DNA from: Clostridia bacterium
Lineage (GTDB): Bacteria > Bacillota > Clostridia > Oscillospirales > CAG-272
Direction: 5' to 3'
Length of the DNA: 64,000 nt
NCBI GenBank assembly: GCA_017398595.1
Contig: JAFQFR010000014.1
Coordinates: 1-64,000 of the forward strand
A program made the position numbers and the translations under genes. How positions within the stretch are numbered: the first letter of the stretch is position 1; the number at the start of each line of letters is the position of its first letter. Positions 32,201-40,401 of the stretch are shown here, one piece after another. A model generated the notes under the pieces. That model was not told where the DNA came from and did not search any database. It saw nothing but the letters and a program-made list of their open reading frames with translations.

Positions 32201-33298
32201 TTATTTCAGCGAGAGACTGTCGTTCAGTACCAGCGTGCTGTAGAGGAACAGTGTGTCCTTGCCCGCAAAGTCGATGAAGTTACCGAGCATTGAAGACATC
32301 ACATAGCGAATATCCACGATGTAGATGCTGCTGTAGCCTTCGGCAAGCAGCGGAGTCAGGCTCGAACCGAACGAATCGCGGAACACGACCAGCTCCTTGT
32401 CGGTAGTCGCATTCGGATTGTCGATACGGAGCAGCGCCTTGGTGCCTGACAGGAAGATGTCGTACGGCTCCTTGCTGTCAAACTTAGCAAGATCGTAAAT
32501 GCTGCTCGTTTTGCCCGTCTCGTAGTCAAAGACCGTGCAAGCATTCAGCGTCTCATTTGTGAGATAGCGGATCGTATCCGCGGGCAGATCCAGCGCCGCC
32601 TGACCGTAATACACACCGTAAAAAGGATAAAGCTCGCTCACCGTGTACTCGCCGCTAAGACGGTCGGCACAGCCGAGTGCCTCGGCAATGCGATCTGCCA
32701 CGGCGCCGATCTTGTCCTGGCTCCAATGTGTGTCGGTCTTGTAATAGTCCGAAAGCTTTAGAGTGTCGAACAGCTCGATAAACTCCACTTCGCTAAGTCC
32801 CGCGCGGAGCATTTCCATCATGCGGTCGTAGTCCATCGAAATGTAGCCGTACTCCTCGGAGAAGAAGTAGTTTTTATCGGGCACCACGGCAAAATAGGTC
32901 TTGCCGCCGTTATCTTTGAGATAGTTTTCGTAAATGAATTGGAACTTTCCAATCGCATGCTCTACCGAATGCTCACTCAGTCCCGTCTCGACCTTGGCAA
33001 TATAGCCATCCTCGATGGCAAGATCGTTGGTATCCTTGAGCTGCATGATGTTAAAGCGGTACCATGTGTACAGCTTGCGGAAAGAGTCGCGCATCGGGAA
33101 CTGATCCACGGTGTAGTCCTCAAAATCGCTGATGGTGTCGCCGCTGATCACGCCGTCAAACGTGATCTCGGGCATCTGCGCAAGCGGTCGGCGCTCACTC
33201 TCGGAGACGGCAAGCGGCTCATGCAGGATACAGAGGAAGAAAAATACCGTGATAAAAAGGGAGAACACGACCGTAACAACCAAATTTTTGATTTTCAT
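32201..33298 (-). CDS. DHHW/AlgJ-like polysaccharide O-acetylation protein
   Basis: A 365-residue protein anchored by one N-terminal helix (about 7-27), with the rest outside. The YYKTDTHWSQDKIG segment holds the Asp-Thr-His-Trp form of the DHHW motif, and an SGNH-like nucleophile region follows (FRDSFGSSLTPLL, about residue 310). DHHW/AlgX/AlgJ-type proteins transfer acetyl groups onto exported polysaccharide using acetyl delivered by an MBOAT partner, which is the gene immediately upstream (15 bp apart). The acceptor could be an exopolysaccharide, teichoic acid or peptidoglycan. Confidence 0.88.
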   Translation of the reverse strand: MKIKNLVVTVVFSLFITVFFFLCILHEPLAVSESERRPLAQMPEITFDGVISGDTISDFEDYTVDQFPMRDSFRKLYTWYRFNIMQLKDTNDLAIEDGYIAKVETGLSEHSVEHAIGKFQFIYENYLKDNGGKTYFAVVPDKNYFFSEEYGYISMDYDRMMEMLRAGLSEVEFIELFDTLKLSDYYKTDTHWSQDKIGAVADRIAEALGCADRLSGEYTVSELYPFYGVYYGQAALDLPADTIRYLTNETLNACTVFDYETGKTSSIYDLAKFDSKEPYDIFLSGTKALLRIDNPNATTDKELVVFRDSFGSSLTPLLAEGYSSIYIVDIRYVMSSMLGNFIDFAGKDTLFLYSTLVLNDSLSLK

Positions 33299-33313
33299 AT
33301 GCTTCCCTCCCCC

Positions 33314-34717
33314 TTAAAACCGGAAATACAGGAACGGATTGAACGAACCGTTCACAAGGCATGCCGTGATGACCAACAGCAATGCGACGATCACGATGGG
33401 TTCCAGCACATCCACGACCACGCACGCGCCTTTCTTCTCTTTGAGTTTCAGCACGGCGTTTTTAAGCAGCGGCGTTGCGCCGAAAATGCTGAGAGCAAAG
33501 AGCAGACCGTAGCTCGACAGATAATACGCTGTCTCCTTCGACCAAAGCGGGATCTCCAGCACGCCGAACATGCCGCCGATATCCGAGATCGCCTGCGTCA
33601 TATCCGCCGCATTGAAGATCACAAAGCTGATGACGACAGCAAGCAGCACATAGATATGCGAGAACACGCGCGGGATCTTCTCGAAAAACTTTTTGAGAAA
33701 GAACTTTTCGAGCACGAGGAACACCGCAAAGTACAGTCCCCAAACGATAAAGTTCCATGCCGCACCGTGCCAAAAGCCGGTCAGCAGCCAAACGACCAGC
33801 GTGTTGAACAGCCAGCGCCCTTTGGGAACGCGGTTGCCACCGAGCGGAATATACACATAGTCGCGGAACCATGTGCCGAGCGACATGTGCCATCTGCGCC
33901 AGAACTCGGCGACACTTTTGGAGATATAGGGATAGTCAAAGTTCTCGAGGAAACGGAAACCGAATACCTTGCCGAGTCCGATCGCCATGTCACTGTAACC
34001 CGAAAAGTCGAAATAAATGTGCAGTGAAAACGCGATCGCATACAGCCAGTAGAACACGACGGATTTGTCATCCGAAGCGCGGAAGGTCTCGCAGAACTCA
34101 TAGAGCACATTGGCGATCAGCACCTTTTTGCCGAGTCCCAGTGTGAAGCGCGTTACGCCCTCGCCGAATTTGTCGATCGAGTGCTTTCTCTCAGTGAGAT
34201 CTTCCTCAACCGTGGTATAGCGCACGATCGGTCCCGCAATGAGCTGCGGAAAGAGCGCTACATAGGTCGCAAGGCGGATAAAGCTCTTTTGCACCTTCGC
34301 ATCGCCGCGGTATACGTCGATCGTATAGCTGAGCGTCTGAAAGGTGTAAAAGCTGATGCCGATGGGCAGCGCGATGCCGAGCAGCGCAAGGTCCGAACGG
34401 AAAAGCGCATTGATGTTCGCAATGAAGAAGTCGGAATACTTAAAAAATCCGAGCAGCAGAACGCTTGTTACGACCGAGGACGCCATCCACACCTTTGCCC
34501 ATTTGGTGCCGCGGAATTTGTCGATCAGCAGTCCGTGTACATAGGCGGACAGACAGGACACGAGCATGAGCAGCACATAGATCGGTTCACCGTAAAAGTA
34601 GAAGAAAAGGCTGGAAACGAGCAGGACGAGGTTCTTGAAGCGAAACGGCACCAGAAAATACAGCACCAGCACGATCGGCAGGAAATAATATAAAAACGGA
34701 ATACTGGAAAAAAGCAT
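33314..34717 (-). CDS. MBOAT-family O-acyltransferase (AlgI/PatA-like)
   Basis: A 467-residue polytopic protein with about eleven helices. AlgI hallmarks are FWRRWHMSLGTWFRDYVY and, near residue 310, LLTGFWHGAAWNFIVWG, where the catalytic His lies. It moves acetyl groups from cytoplasmic acetyl-CoA across the membrane to the secreted DHHW partner encoded downstream. AAAGGAAAT precedes the ATG. Only 66 bp, mostly a terminator hairpin, separates it from the upstream lipoprotein gene and there is no room for a clear promoter, so it probably depends on read-through. Confidence 0.93.
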   Translation of the reverse strand: MLFSSIPFLYYFLPIVLVLYFLVPFRFKNLVLLVSSLFFYFYGEPIYVLLMLVSCLSAYVHGLLIDKFRGTKWAKVWMASSVVTSVLLLGFFKYSDFFIANINALFRSDLALLGIALPIGISFYTFQTLSYTIDVYRGDAKVQKSFIRLATYVALFPQLIAGPIVRYTTVEEDLTERKHSIDKFGEGVTRFTLGLGKKVLIANVLYEFCETFRASDDKSVVFYWLYAIAFSLHIYFDFSGYSDMAIGLGKVFGFRFLENFDYPYISKSVAEFWRRWHMSLGTWFRDYVYIPLGGNRVPKGRWLFNTLVVWLLTGFWHGAAWNFIVWGLYFAVFLVLEKFFLKKFFEKIPRVFSHIYVLLAVVISFVIFNAADMTQAISDIGGMFGVLEIPLWSKETAYYLSSYGLLFALSIFGATPLLKNAVLKLKEKKGACVVVDVLEPIVIVALLLVITACLVNGSFNPFLYFRF

Positions 34718-34733
34718 TTACATTTCCTTTCGT

Positions 34734-34771
34734 TAAAAAATGGCATGGTTACTTGCGCCATGCCATTTTTG
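34734..34771 (-). terminator. intercistronic terminator ahead of the acetylation genes
   Basis: Stem AAAATGGCATGG / CCATGCCATTTT with a nine-base loop and T-run on the minus strand. It would lower expression of the downstream MBOAT/DHHW pair relative to the lipoprotein gene. Confidence 0.85.
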
Positions 34772-34783
34772 TGTGTACAGATC

Positions 34784-35398
34784 TTACTCAGCCAGTCCCA
34801 TGCCGCCCATGTCACCCATGCCATCATTCGTAGGATAGGTCTCGGGGCACATCAGGAAGAATACTGTGTGGTCGATCGAACCGATAACGGTCTGATCTGC
34901 ACTTACGCAGATGTTCCAACGGGGATTGCAGTTCTCTTCCAGCGTCTTGATGAATGCGGCAACATCCGCATCCTCGGAAAGCTCAAAGATGTAGCCGACA
35001 TATGCGATCGAACCGATCATGGGCATGAAGTTTACACAAGTCTCAAAGCCGGTAGCCTCGAAGTTATCAAAGCCGGGCAGATAGCTGCCTGCCTCCATGG
35101 GCGTTGCCATGCCGCTGAAGCCGTTGATCTCCAGGCTGACCAGCTTGCTTGCAAGCTCTTCGGCAGTGATGTCGGGGTTTGCAGTCTTTTCCGCAACGAA
35201 AGCTGCCCAGTGCTGACCGCCGACGGAAGTCTCCGCTACATCCGGAGTGATTCCGTTTGCAGGAGCATCGGTGACCTCGGGAGTCGTCGTGACTACAGGC
35301 GCATCCGTAGTGGAAGCCGCGTCGTCCTTCTTGCCGCCGCATGCGACAAGGCTTACGCAGAGCGTAAGGATAAGTAAAGCAGTTGCAATTTTCTTCAT
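34784..35398 (-). CDS. small lipoprotein, unknown function
   Basis: A 204-residue protein with signal MKKIATALLILTLCVSLVAC (Cys20 lipobox VAC), a Thr/Pro/Asp linker (about 24-55), and a compact domain (about 60-185) ending with a Gly/Met-rich GMGDMGGMGLAE tail. The domain (PGFDNFEATGFETCVNFMPMIGSIAYVGYIF) is not one I recognise. AAGGAA lies before the ATG. Being directly upstream of the MBOAT-DHHW pair, it may belong to the same envelope process. Confidence 0.82.
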   Translation of the reverse strand: MKKIATALLILTLCVSLVACGGKKDDAASTTDAPVVTTTPEVTDAPANGITPDVAETSVGGQHWAAFVAEKTANPDITAEELASKLVSLEINGFSGMATPMEAGSYLPGFDNFEATGFETCVNFMPMIGSIAYVGYIFELSEDADVAAFIKTLEENCNPRWNICVSADQTVIGSIDHTVFFLMCPETYPTNDGMGDMGGMGLAE

Positions 35399-35503
35399 TT
35401 TAAAAAATTCCTTTCATGTATTACGATGCTTTGTCGAAGATTTTTTCAAAAATCCTCACAAAAATTTTATTTTTCACAAAAAGTATTTCCCATTCGCGTT
35501 AGT

Positions 35504-37417
35504 TTATTCCAACTCGTGGTAGTCGCGGATCTCGAGCAGAGGAAAATAGAGTGCCAGAATCTGCTCAGCGGTCGCTCCCGCCTCGGCAAGATCGTATGTG
35601 CCGTACTGGCTGATACCGACGCCGTGTCCCCAGCCCTTGCCGGCGATGATGAAGTTGTCCTCATCCTCCGCCTCGATCACTTCCGTGTGGTGCTCCAACG
35701 TAACGCCCGAGCCGCCTGTTGCCCCTACATAATTGAAGTTATCCGCTGTAGCAACCATAAGCTTTTTTTCTTGTACGCGCACGACATCATCGGCAGTTTG
35801 CACATAGTGCCGTGTCGAGCTTTCTCTCAAAAGTCCGTCTGCCGTCAGTACGGTATGACGGGCGCTGCCCAGATCAAAATACTCTTCCACCTGTTCTATA
35901 TAACTGCCGCCTGCAGAGCCGAGCAGGCTGTCCACATCGATGTCCACGACCTCGTCGTACTCAAAGGTGACACTGCCCTTGCCCACCACAAAGTTTGCGC
36001 TGTTGACATACTTGGAGATGGAAATGCGCACTTTATCGCAGCGTGAGATCGTCAGCTCGTTGTCCTTGGAATCGGTATAGGTGATCGAATAGATATAGGG
36101 GCTGTCGCCCGAATACGAATTGATCTGTATATCCACGATGCGCTTGCCCGTGATCTCGTCATAGCCTTTGCTCCGCAGATAGTCGGCGAGCTCCTCGCCG
36201 CTGACCTCCGAATACCAAATGCCTTTGTTATGCTCGGAATAGCGCTCCCATGGCGTATAGACCGGCAAAAGATACGGATCTTCGCCGCCCCAGGTGTCCT
36301 CCGCGCCCGCGGTGTAACCGCCCATAGAAGAGGAGTAATACGTCGTGATGATATTTTCGCCGTCAGTCAACACCAAGCCTTCCGTGCTTTCCACCGCTTC
36401 AAATACGGCGTCGTTGGCACTGGTGATGCCGCGATAGACTTGGCAATGCGTGGAGTTGCAGATGTCAAAGCCGTATGTGCTGTAGTGCCGGTTCAGATTC
36501 TGCACCGTGTAGCTGCGCACGGTGATCGCAAACGCGCGCAGTGCCTCCTCGGGCCAATCGGGGCTGATCTCATACGGAACCACACCCGCAATATAATCCT
36601 CGAGCGGCAGCATATTGGTCAGTGCCACGCCGTCCACGCTGTCTGTCTTGTAGCGCTCATACAGAAACGCACCGTCATACAGGCGGTTCGCCGGTGTTTT
36701 CAAATATTGCTTTTCGCCGTTCTTCGGCAATGCCGAAAGTCCGAGCATACGCTCGCCGCCGTCGTCAAACTCAAAATAGATCGTATTGGTCTCGGGATCG
36801 ACGATCGACACACAGGTGTCCGAGGGCGACGCCGTGACCATCTTGATCTCTGCGGCAAGGTCGGGGATCGTTTCTTTCTTCGCGGCGACACGCTCCTCGG
36901 AAGAATAGTCGCCGATACGGATCTTATATTCCCCATCGATATAGGCGATGAAAGGATGCATATCGCTGTCCTCATCCTCCAGCCCTTCGATCACTGTCTC
37001 GAGCATCTCCTCGGCATCCTCCAGCGTGTCAAAGCCCTTTTTGACCTCGAGGTGATAACCGCCGACAATACACTTGAGCGAACCGGTATAAATAGAATAG
37101 GTGTACGCCGATTGAGAAAGATTGTCGTCGCACACCACGGAAATTTTGGGAAGCTCTATCGTATAGATCTCTTCAAGAGAGCGCTCTGTCCTGCCCGCGG
37201 TCGCTGCATAAACCGTAAATCCGACCGTGCTGACCGTCTCAAAGCCGACAGTCACGTCACTGCCGTACATAAGTCCGACAGTGACGTATTCGGGTTCGAT
37301 TTCTGCGGCAGACACTTTTGCAGCAAAAATGCTGATCAAAGCGGCACTGACGCAGCTGCCGATCATCAGAATCGCAAGGATCCAAACCACGATTTTGACC
37401 CAAAGCTTGTTTTTCAT
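35504..37417 (-). CDS. SpoIID/LytB-domain protein
   Basis: A 637-residue protein with an N-terminal membrane anchor or signal (about 5-35) and an extracytoplasmic region. About 130-200 may contain a SPOR-like segment (GYHLEVKKGFDTLEDAEEML). The SpoIID domain (about 250-600) shows LPLEDYIAGVVPYEISPDWPEEALRAFAITVRSYT, then TYYSSSMGGYTAGAEDTWGGE, and ends with GKGWGHGVGISQYG, where the lytic-transglycosylase catalytic residues lie. SpoIID cuts glycan strands stripped of stem peptides; paralogues outside sporulation act at the wall. The ATG at 37417 follows AGGAGG by eight bases. It is the third gene of an operon with the microprotein and the Thr/Pro-rich protein. Confidence 0.92.
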   Translation of the reverse strand: MKNKLWVKIVVWILAILMIGSCVSAALISIFAAKVSAAEIEPEYVTVGLMYGSDVTVGFETVSTVGFTVYAATAGRTERSLEEIYTIELPKISVVCDDNLSQSAYTYSIYTGSLKCIVGGYHLEVKKGFDTLEDAEEMLETVIEGLEDEDSDMHPFIAYIDGEYKIRIGDYSSEERVAAKKETIPDLAAEIKMVTASPSDTCVSIVDPETNTIYFEFDDGGERMLGLSALPKNGEKQYLKTPANRLYDGAFLYERYKTDSVDGVALTNMLPLEDYIAGVVPYEISPDWPEEALRAFAITVRSYTVQNLNRHYSTYGFDICNSTHCQVYRGITSANDAVFEAVESTEGLVLTDGENIITTYYSSSMGGYTAGAEDTWGGEDPYLLPVYTPWERYSEHNKGIWYSEVSGEELADYLRSKGYDEITGKRIVDIQINSYSGDSPYIYSITYTDSKDNELTISRCDKVRISISKYVNSANFVVGKGSVTFEYDEVVDIDVDSLLGSAGGSYIEQVEEYFDLGSARHTVLTADGLLRESSTRHYVQTADDVVRVQEKKLMVATADNFNYVGATGGSGVTLEHHTEVIEAEDEDNFIIAGKGWGHGVGISQYGTYDLAEAGATAEQILALYFPLLEIRDYHELE

Positions 37418-37455
37418 CACAGAGCCCTCCTTTCAGATTTTTTACCTATTATATA

Positions 37456-37602
37456 TTATTTGTTCTTTTTATAAAGCACAACGGCAAGTATCACTGCCGC
37501 TGCAGCGACAACGCATATACCGACCCACAGCCATGAAAAATGAGAAGCTACCAATACAGCCGTCGGTCCGTCAGCGCCGCCGATAATACCAATATCCGCC
37601 AT
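37456..37602 (-). CDS. 48-residue membrane microprotein with GGADGPT motif
   Basis: Sequence begins MADIGIIGGADGPTAVLVAS, continues HFSWLWVG, and ends with a single membrane helix (about 24-43) and a basic KKNK tail. GGADGPT is otherwise the sodium-binding signature of the beta subunit of sodium-pumping decarboxylases such as OadB, which has nine helices and over 350 residues; here it stands alone. The gene starts 1 bp after the stop of the upstream secreted-protein gene, with GGGAGCGG about 15 bp upstream inside that gene, and ends 38 bp before spoIID-like. Codon structure, signal-free N-terminus and tight spacing support a real gene. I recall similar short proteins in other Clostridia, often labelled as decarboxylase fragments; function unknown. 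Confidence 0.8.
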   Translation of the reverse strand: MADIGIIGGADGPTAVLVASHFSWLWVGICVVAAAAVILAVVLYKKNK

Positions 37603-37603
37603 C

Positions 37604-38374
37604 TTACTCTGCCGCTCCCGTGGTCACAGCAGGTACTGCCGTGGTTTCCATCGGTGCTGCGGTCGTCTCAGCAGGAGCCGCCGTGGTAACTGCGGGGGCT
37701 GCCTTTGTCTCAACAGGTGCCGCAGTCGTCTCTACCGGCGCCGCCGTAGTTTCTGCGGGTTCATTCCCCTTGATAATATAGTCGCCGCGTACCATCAGCC
37801 AGGCACCGCCTTCTCCTGCCGTGATGCCGCGTCCGTCATCACGCGGGATCAGAATGGTATGGTTGGTCGGGACCGTCTCTCCATTATACAGCTCTTTACC
37901 GCCGGTCGTATCGGAAACGCCCTGCTCCTCCCACTTGACGGTGAAAGGGGAAACGACCGTAGTGCCGCCCGCGCGTACAATGACCTCGCAGGAGTTGACC
38001 GACGCGTACAGCGTCTGTCCCGCCTGTAGCTGTACGACCACATAGGTCACGCCGGTATTGACCGTTCCCGCAGGGAACGTCACCTCGGGGATCGGCTCCG
38101 TCGTTTCGGGCGGCTGTTCCGTTGTCTCCGGAATTTCGGTGGTTTCGGGAACCTCAGTCGTCTCGGGTGCTGTGGTAATATCGCCGATGTCCACGCCCGA
38201 AAGCGCATCTTTGATCATGTCCTGCACCTGCGGCAAAAGCACTTCGTTGATGTAGCTGAGCGAGATCAGCGGATCGTCCGCGGAGGAATAGCTTGCAGCA
38301 TAAACACAAATCGCTCCGAAAGCAAACGCGCCTGCGAGCAACAGGCATGCCGCGATTTTCAAAACCTTTTTCAT
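37604..38374 (-). CDS. secreted Thr/Pro-rich protein
   Basis: A 256-residue protein with a Sec signal (MKKVLKIAACLLLAGAFAFG, cleavage near VYAA). A short helical region (ISLSYINEVLLPQVQDMIKDAL) is followed by PETTE repeats (about 67-95), a beta-rich domain (about 100-195: TYVVVQLQAGQTLYASVNSCEVIVRAGG, ending GDYIIKGNE), and a C-terminal tail of APVETTAA-type repeats (about 200-256). AGGAGG lies right before the ATG at 38374. First gene of the operon with the microprotein and SpoIID-like protein. The repeats look like stalks, possibly O-glycosylated. The fold is not recognised. Confidence 0.82.
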   Translation of the reverse strand: MKKVLKIAACLLLAGAFAFGAICVYAASYSSADDPLISLSYINEVLLPQVQDMIKDALSGVDIGDITTAPETTEVPETTEIPETTEQPPETTEPIPEVTFPAGTVNTGVTYVVVQLQAGQTLYASVNSCEVIVRAGGTTVVSPFTVKWEEQGVSDTTGGKELYNGETVPTNHTILIPRDDGRGITAGEGGAWLMVRGDYIIKGNEPAETTAAPVETTAAPVETKAAPAVTTAAPAETTAAPMETTAVPAVTTGAAE

Positions 38375-38539
38375 AAATCTCCTCCTCGTCAAACGCAATA
38401 CAAATTGATTATACAATATTTCTTGTCAAAAAGGAAGTGCTTTTGTCAAAAAAGGAGAGAAATTTTTTGGCAAACCTGCTTCTATATAGAAATTTATAAC
38501 AAAATTTGCAGTGATACTGCAAAAAGATGCAAAAAACGA

Positions 38540-38569
38540 TTGATTTCTGCATATTGAATATGCTATAAT
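38540..38569 (+). promoter_or_regulatory. promoter of the PutP-type symporter gene
   Basis: TTGATT (38540-38545), 18 bp, TATAAT (38564-38569) with an extended TGC. About 90 bases of leader follow without a clear fold. Confidence 0.8.
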
Positions 38570-38660
38570 AGCATAAATATACAGTTCTGTCAAAAATTGG
38601 GCATGTTTTTCCCTTCGGCAAGCTGTACATATGCATGTATTTTCAAGCAGGAGGTTAAAC

Positions 38661-40232
38661 ATGAACGGAAATACGATACAAATTCTGATCGCCATGGTCA
38701 TCTACATGGCGGCAGTCATCGGAATCGGTGCGTTTTATGCAAAGCGTGCTAACAAAAATTCCGAAGAATACTTTCTCGGCGGTCGTTCGCTCGGCCCGTG
38801 GGTAACAGCAATGAGCGCCGAAGCGTCGGATATGAGCGGCTGGCTCTTGATGGGTCTGCCCGGCGTTGCATACTGGTGCGGCCTTGCCGACGCGGCATGG
38901 ACTGCCATCGGCCTCGCAGTCGGCACCTATTTCAACTGGTTGCTCGTCTCCAAACGTCTGCGCCGCTACAGTGTGCGCGCAAACAACTCCATCACCCTGC
39001 CCGAATTCTTCTCCAATCGCTTCCGCGAGAACAAGAAGGTTATCATGACCATTTCGGCTGCCTTCATTCTGATCTTCTTCACAGTGTATGCGTCCAGCTG
39101 CTTCGTTACCTGCGGTAAGCTCTTCTCCACCCTGTTCGGCGCACCGTATGTAGCCATGATGATCGTGGGCGCGATCTTTGTATTGCTTTATACGATCCTC
39201 GGCGGATTCTTGGCGGAAAGTATTTCGGACTTCATGCAGGCGATCGTGATGATCGTCGCACTGACGGTCATCGTTGTCATCAGCACGGTACGCGCAGGCG
39301 GCATCGGCGCTGTCATCGAAAACGCGCAGAATATCCCCGGTTTTCTCGAATTCTTCGGCCTTGCAACGCCGACTCTCGATGCGAACGGTCAGCAGCTCGT
39401 AGAAGCAGGCAAGCCCGTTTTCGGCGCGGCTGCAGAATACGGCATTCTCAGTGTTTGCTCCATGATGGCATGGGGTCTCGGCTACTTCGGTATGCCGCAG
39501 GTCCTGCTGCGCTTTATGGCGATCCGCAAAGAAGATGAGCTCAAGCGCTCCCGCCGCATCGCCATGGTATGGGTCGTTATCTCGCTGGCAGTTGCGGTAT
39601 TCATCGGCATCGTCGGCCGTCAGCTCTACCCCATCGAGCACCTGACCAAGTCTTCGGCTGAAAACATCTTTATCACACTGGCAACCAGCTCGCTGCCTGC
39701 AATTTTGGCAGGATTTGTCATGGCGGGTATTCTGGCGGCAACGATCAGCTCATCCGACTCCTATCTGCTCATCGCGGCATCCGCTTTTGCCAAGAACATT
39801 TTCCAGGGCGTCTGCAAAAAGGACGCGACCGACAAGCAGGTCATGATCGTTTCCCGCATCACACTGCTCGTACTGGCACTGATCGGCATCGTGATCGCTA
39901 TGGATGAGAACAGTGTCATCTTCCAGATCGTATCCTTTGCATGGGCAGGCTTCGGTGCCACGTTCGGACCGCTGATGCTCTTCTCCCTCTTCTGGAAGCG
40001 CATCAACAGACCCGGTGCGATCGCAGGCATGGTCGGCGGCGCAGGTATGGTATTCCTGTGGAAACTGGTCATCAGCAAGCTCGGCGGCGTATTCGCAATT
40101 TACGAGCTTCTGCCCGCATTCCTCTTCTCGAGTCTCTGCATCGTTGTTGTTTCGCTCCTGACGAAAGCACCTTCCAAGGAGATCGAAGAAGACTTCGAGG
40201 CGGTTCGCGCAGGCAAAGTTGAAGAAGCATAA
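38661..40232 (+). CDS. putP: sodium/proline symporter (PutP/SSS family)
   Basis: A 523-residue protein with about thirteen helices. The family pattern is clear: SEEYFLGGRSLGPWVTAMSAEASDMSGWLLMGLPG near residue 40, where Na+ ligands lie, SITLPEFFSNRF, LYTILGGFLAESISDFMQ and GILAATISSSDSYLLIAASAFAKNI near residue 360. It imports proline with Na+ as a nutrient or compatible solute. AGGAGG precedes the ATG at 38661; an upstream in-frame ATG has no such site. Monocistronic. Confidence 0.93.
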   Translation: MNGNTIQILIAMVIYMAAVIGIGAFYAKRANKNSEEYFLGGRSLGPWVTAMSAEASDMSGWLLMGLPGVAYWCGLADAAWTAIGLAVGTYFNWLLVSKRLRRYSVRANNSITLPEFFSNRFRENKKVIMTISAAFILIFFTVYASSCFVTCGKLFSTLFGAPYVAMMIVGAIFVLLYTILGGFLAESISDFMQAIVMIVALTVIVVISTVRAGGIGAVIENAQNIPGFLEFFGLATPTLDANGQQLVEAGKPVFGAAAEYGILSVCSMMAWGLGYFGMPQVLLRFMAIRKEDELKRSRRIAMVWVVISLAVAVFIGIVGRQLYPIEHLTKSSAENIFITLATSSLPAILAGFVMAGILAATISSSDSYLLIAASAFAKNIFQGVCKKDATDKQVMIVSRITLLVLALIGIVIAMDENSVIFQIVSFAWAGFGATFGPLMLFSLFWKRINRPGAIAGMVGGAGMVFLWKLVISKLGGVFAIYELLPAFLFSSLCIVVVSLLTKAPSKEIEEDFEAVRAGKVEEA

Positions 40233-40256
40233 TCTGTACAGATATACAAAAATACA

Positions 40257-40297
40257 CAAAAAGGAAAGATGTTTCGGCATCTTTCCTTTTGTTTTTT
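40257..40297 (+). terminator. terminator of putP
   Basis: Stem AAAAGGAAAGAT / ATCTTTCCTTTT with loop GTTTCGGC, followed by GTTTTTT. Confidence 0.88.
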
Positions 40298-40339
40298 ACA
40301 AAAAAGTTTTGCAGAGGGCAAAAGTATCATAGCAAACAT

Positions 40340-40368
40340 TTACAGTTCTTCTTTCTTATTTTACAATA
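40340..40368 (+). promoter_or_regulatory. promoter of the dehydroquinase-like lipoprotein gene
   Basis: TTTACA (40340-40345), 17 bp, TACAAT (40363-40368), about 34 bp upstream of the start codon. Confidence 0.75.
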
Positions 40369-40401
40369 ATCATAGAATATTGCAAAACAGGAGGAAACAT
40401 A

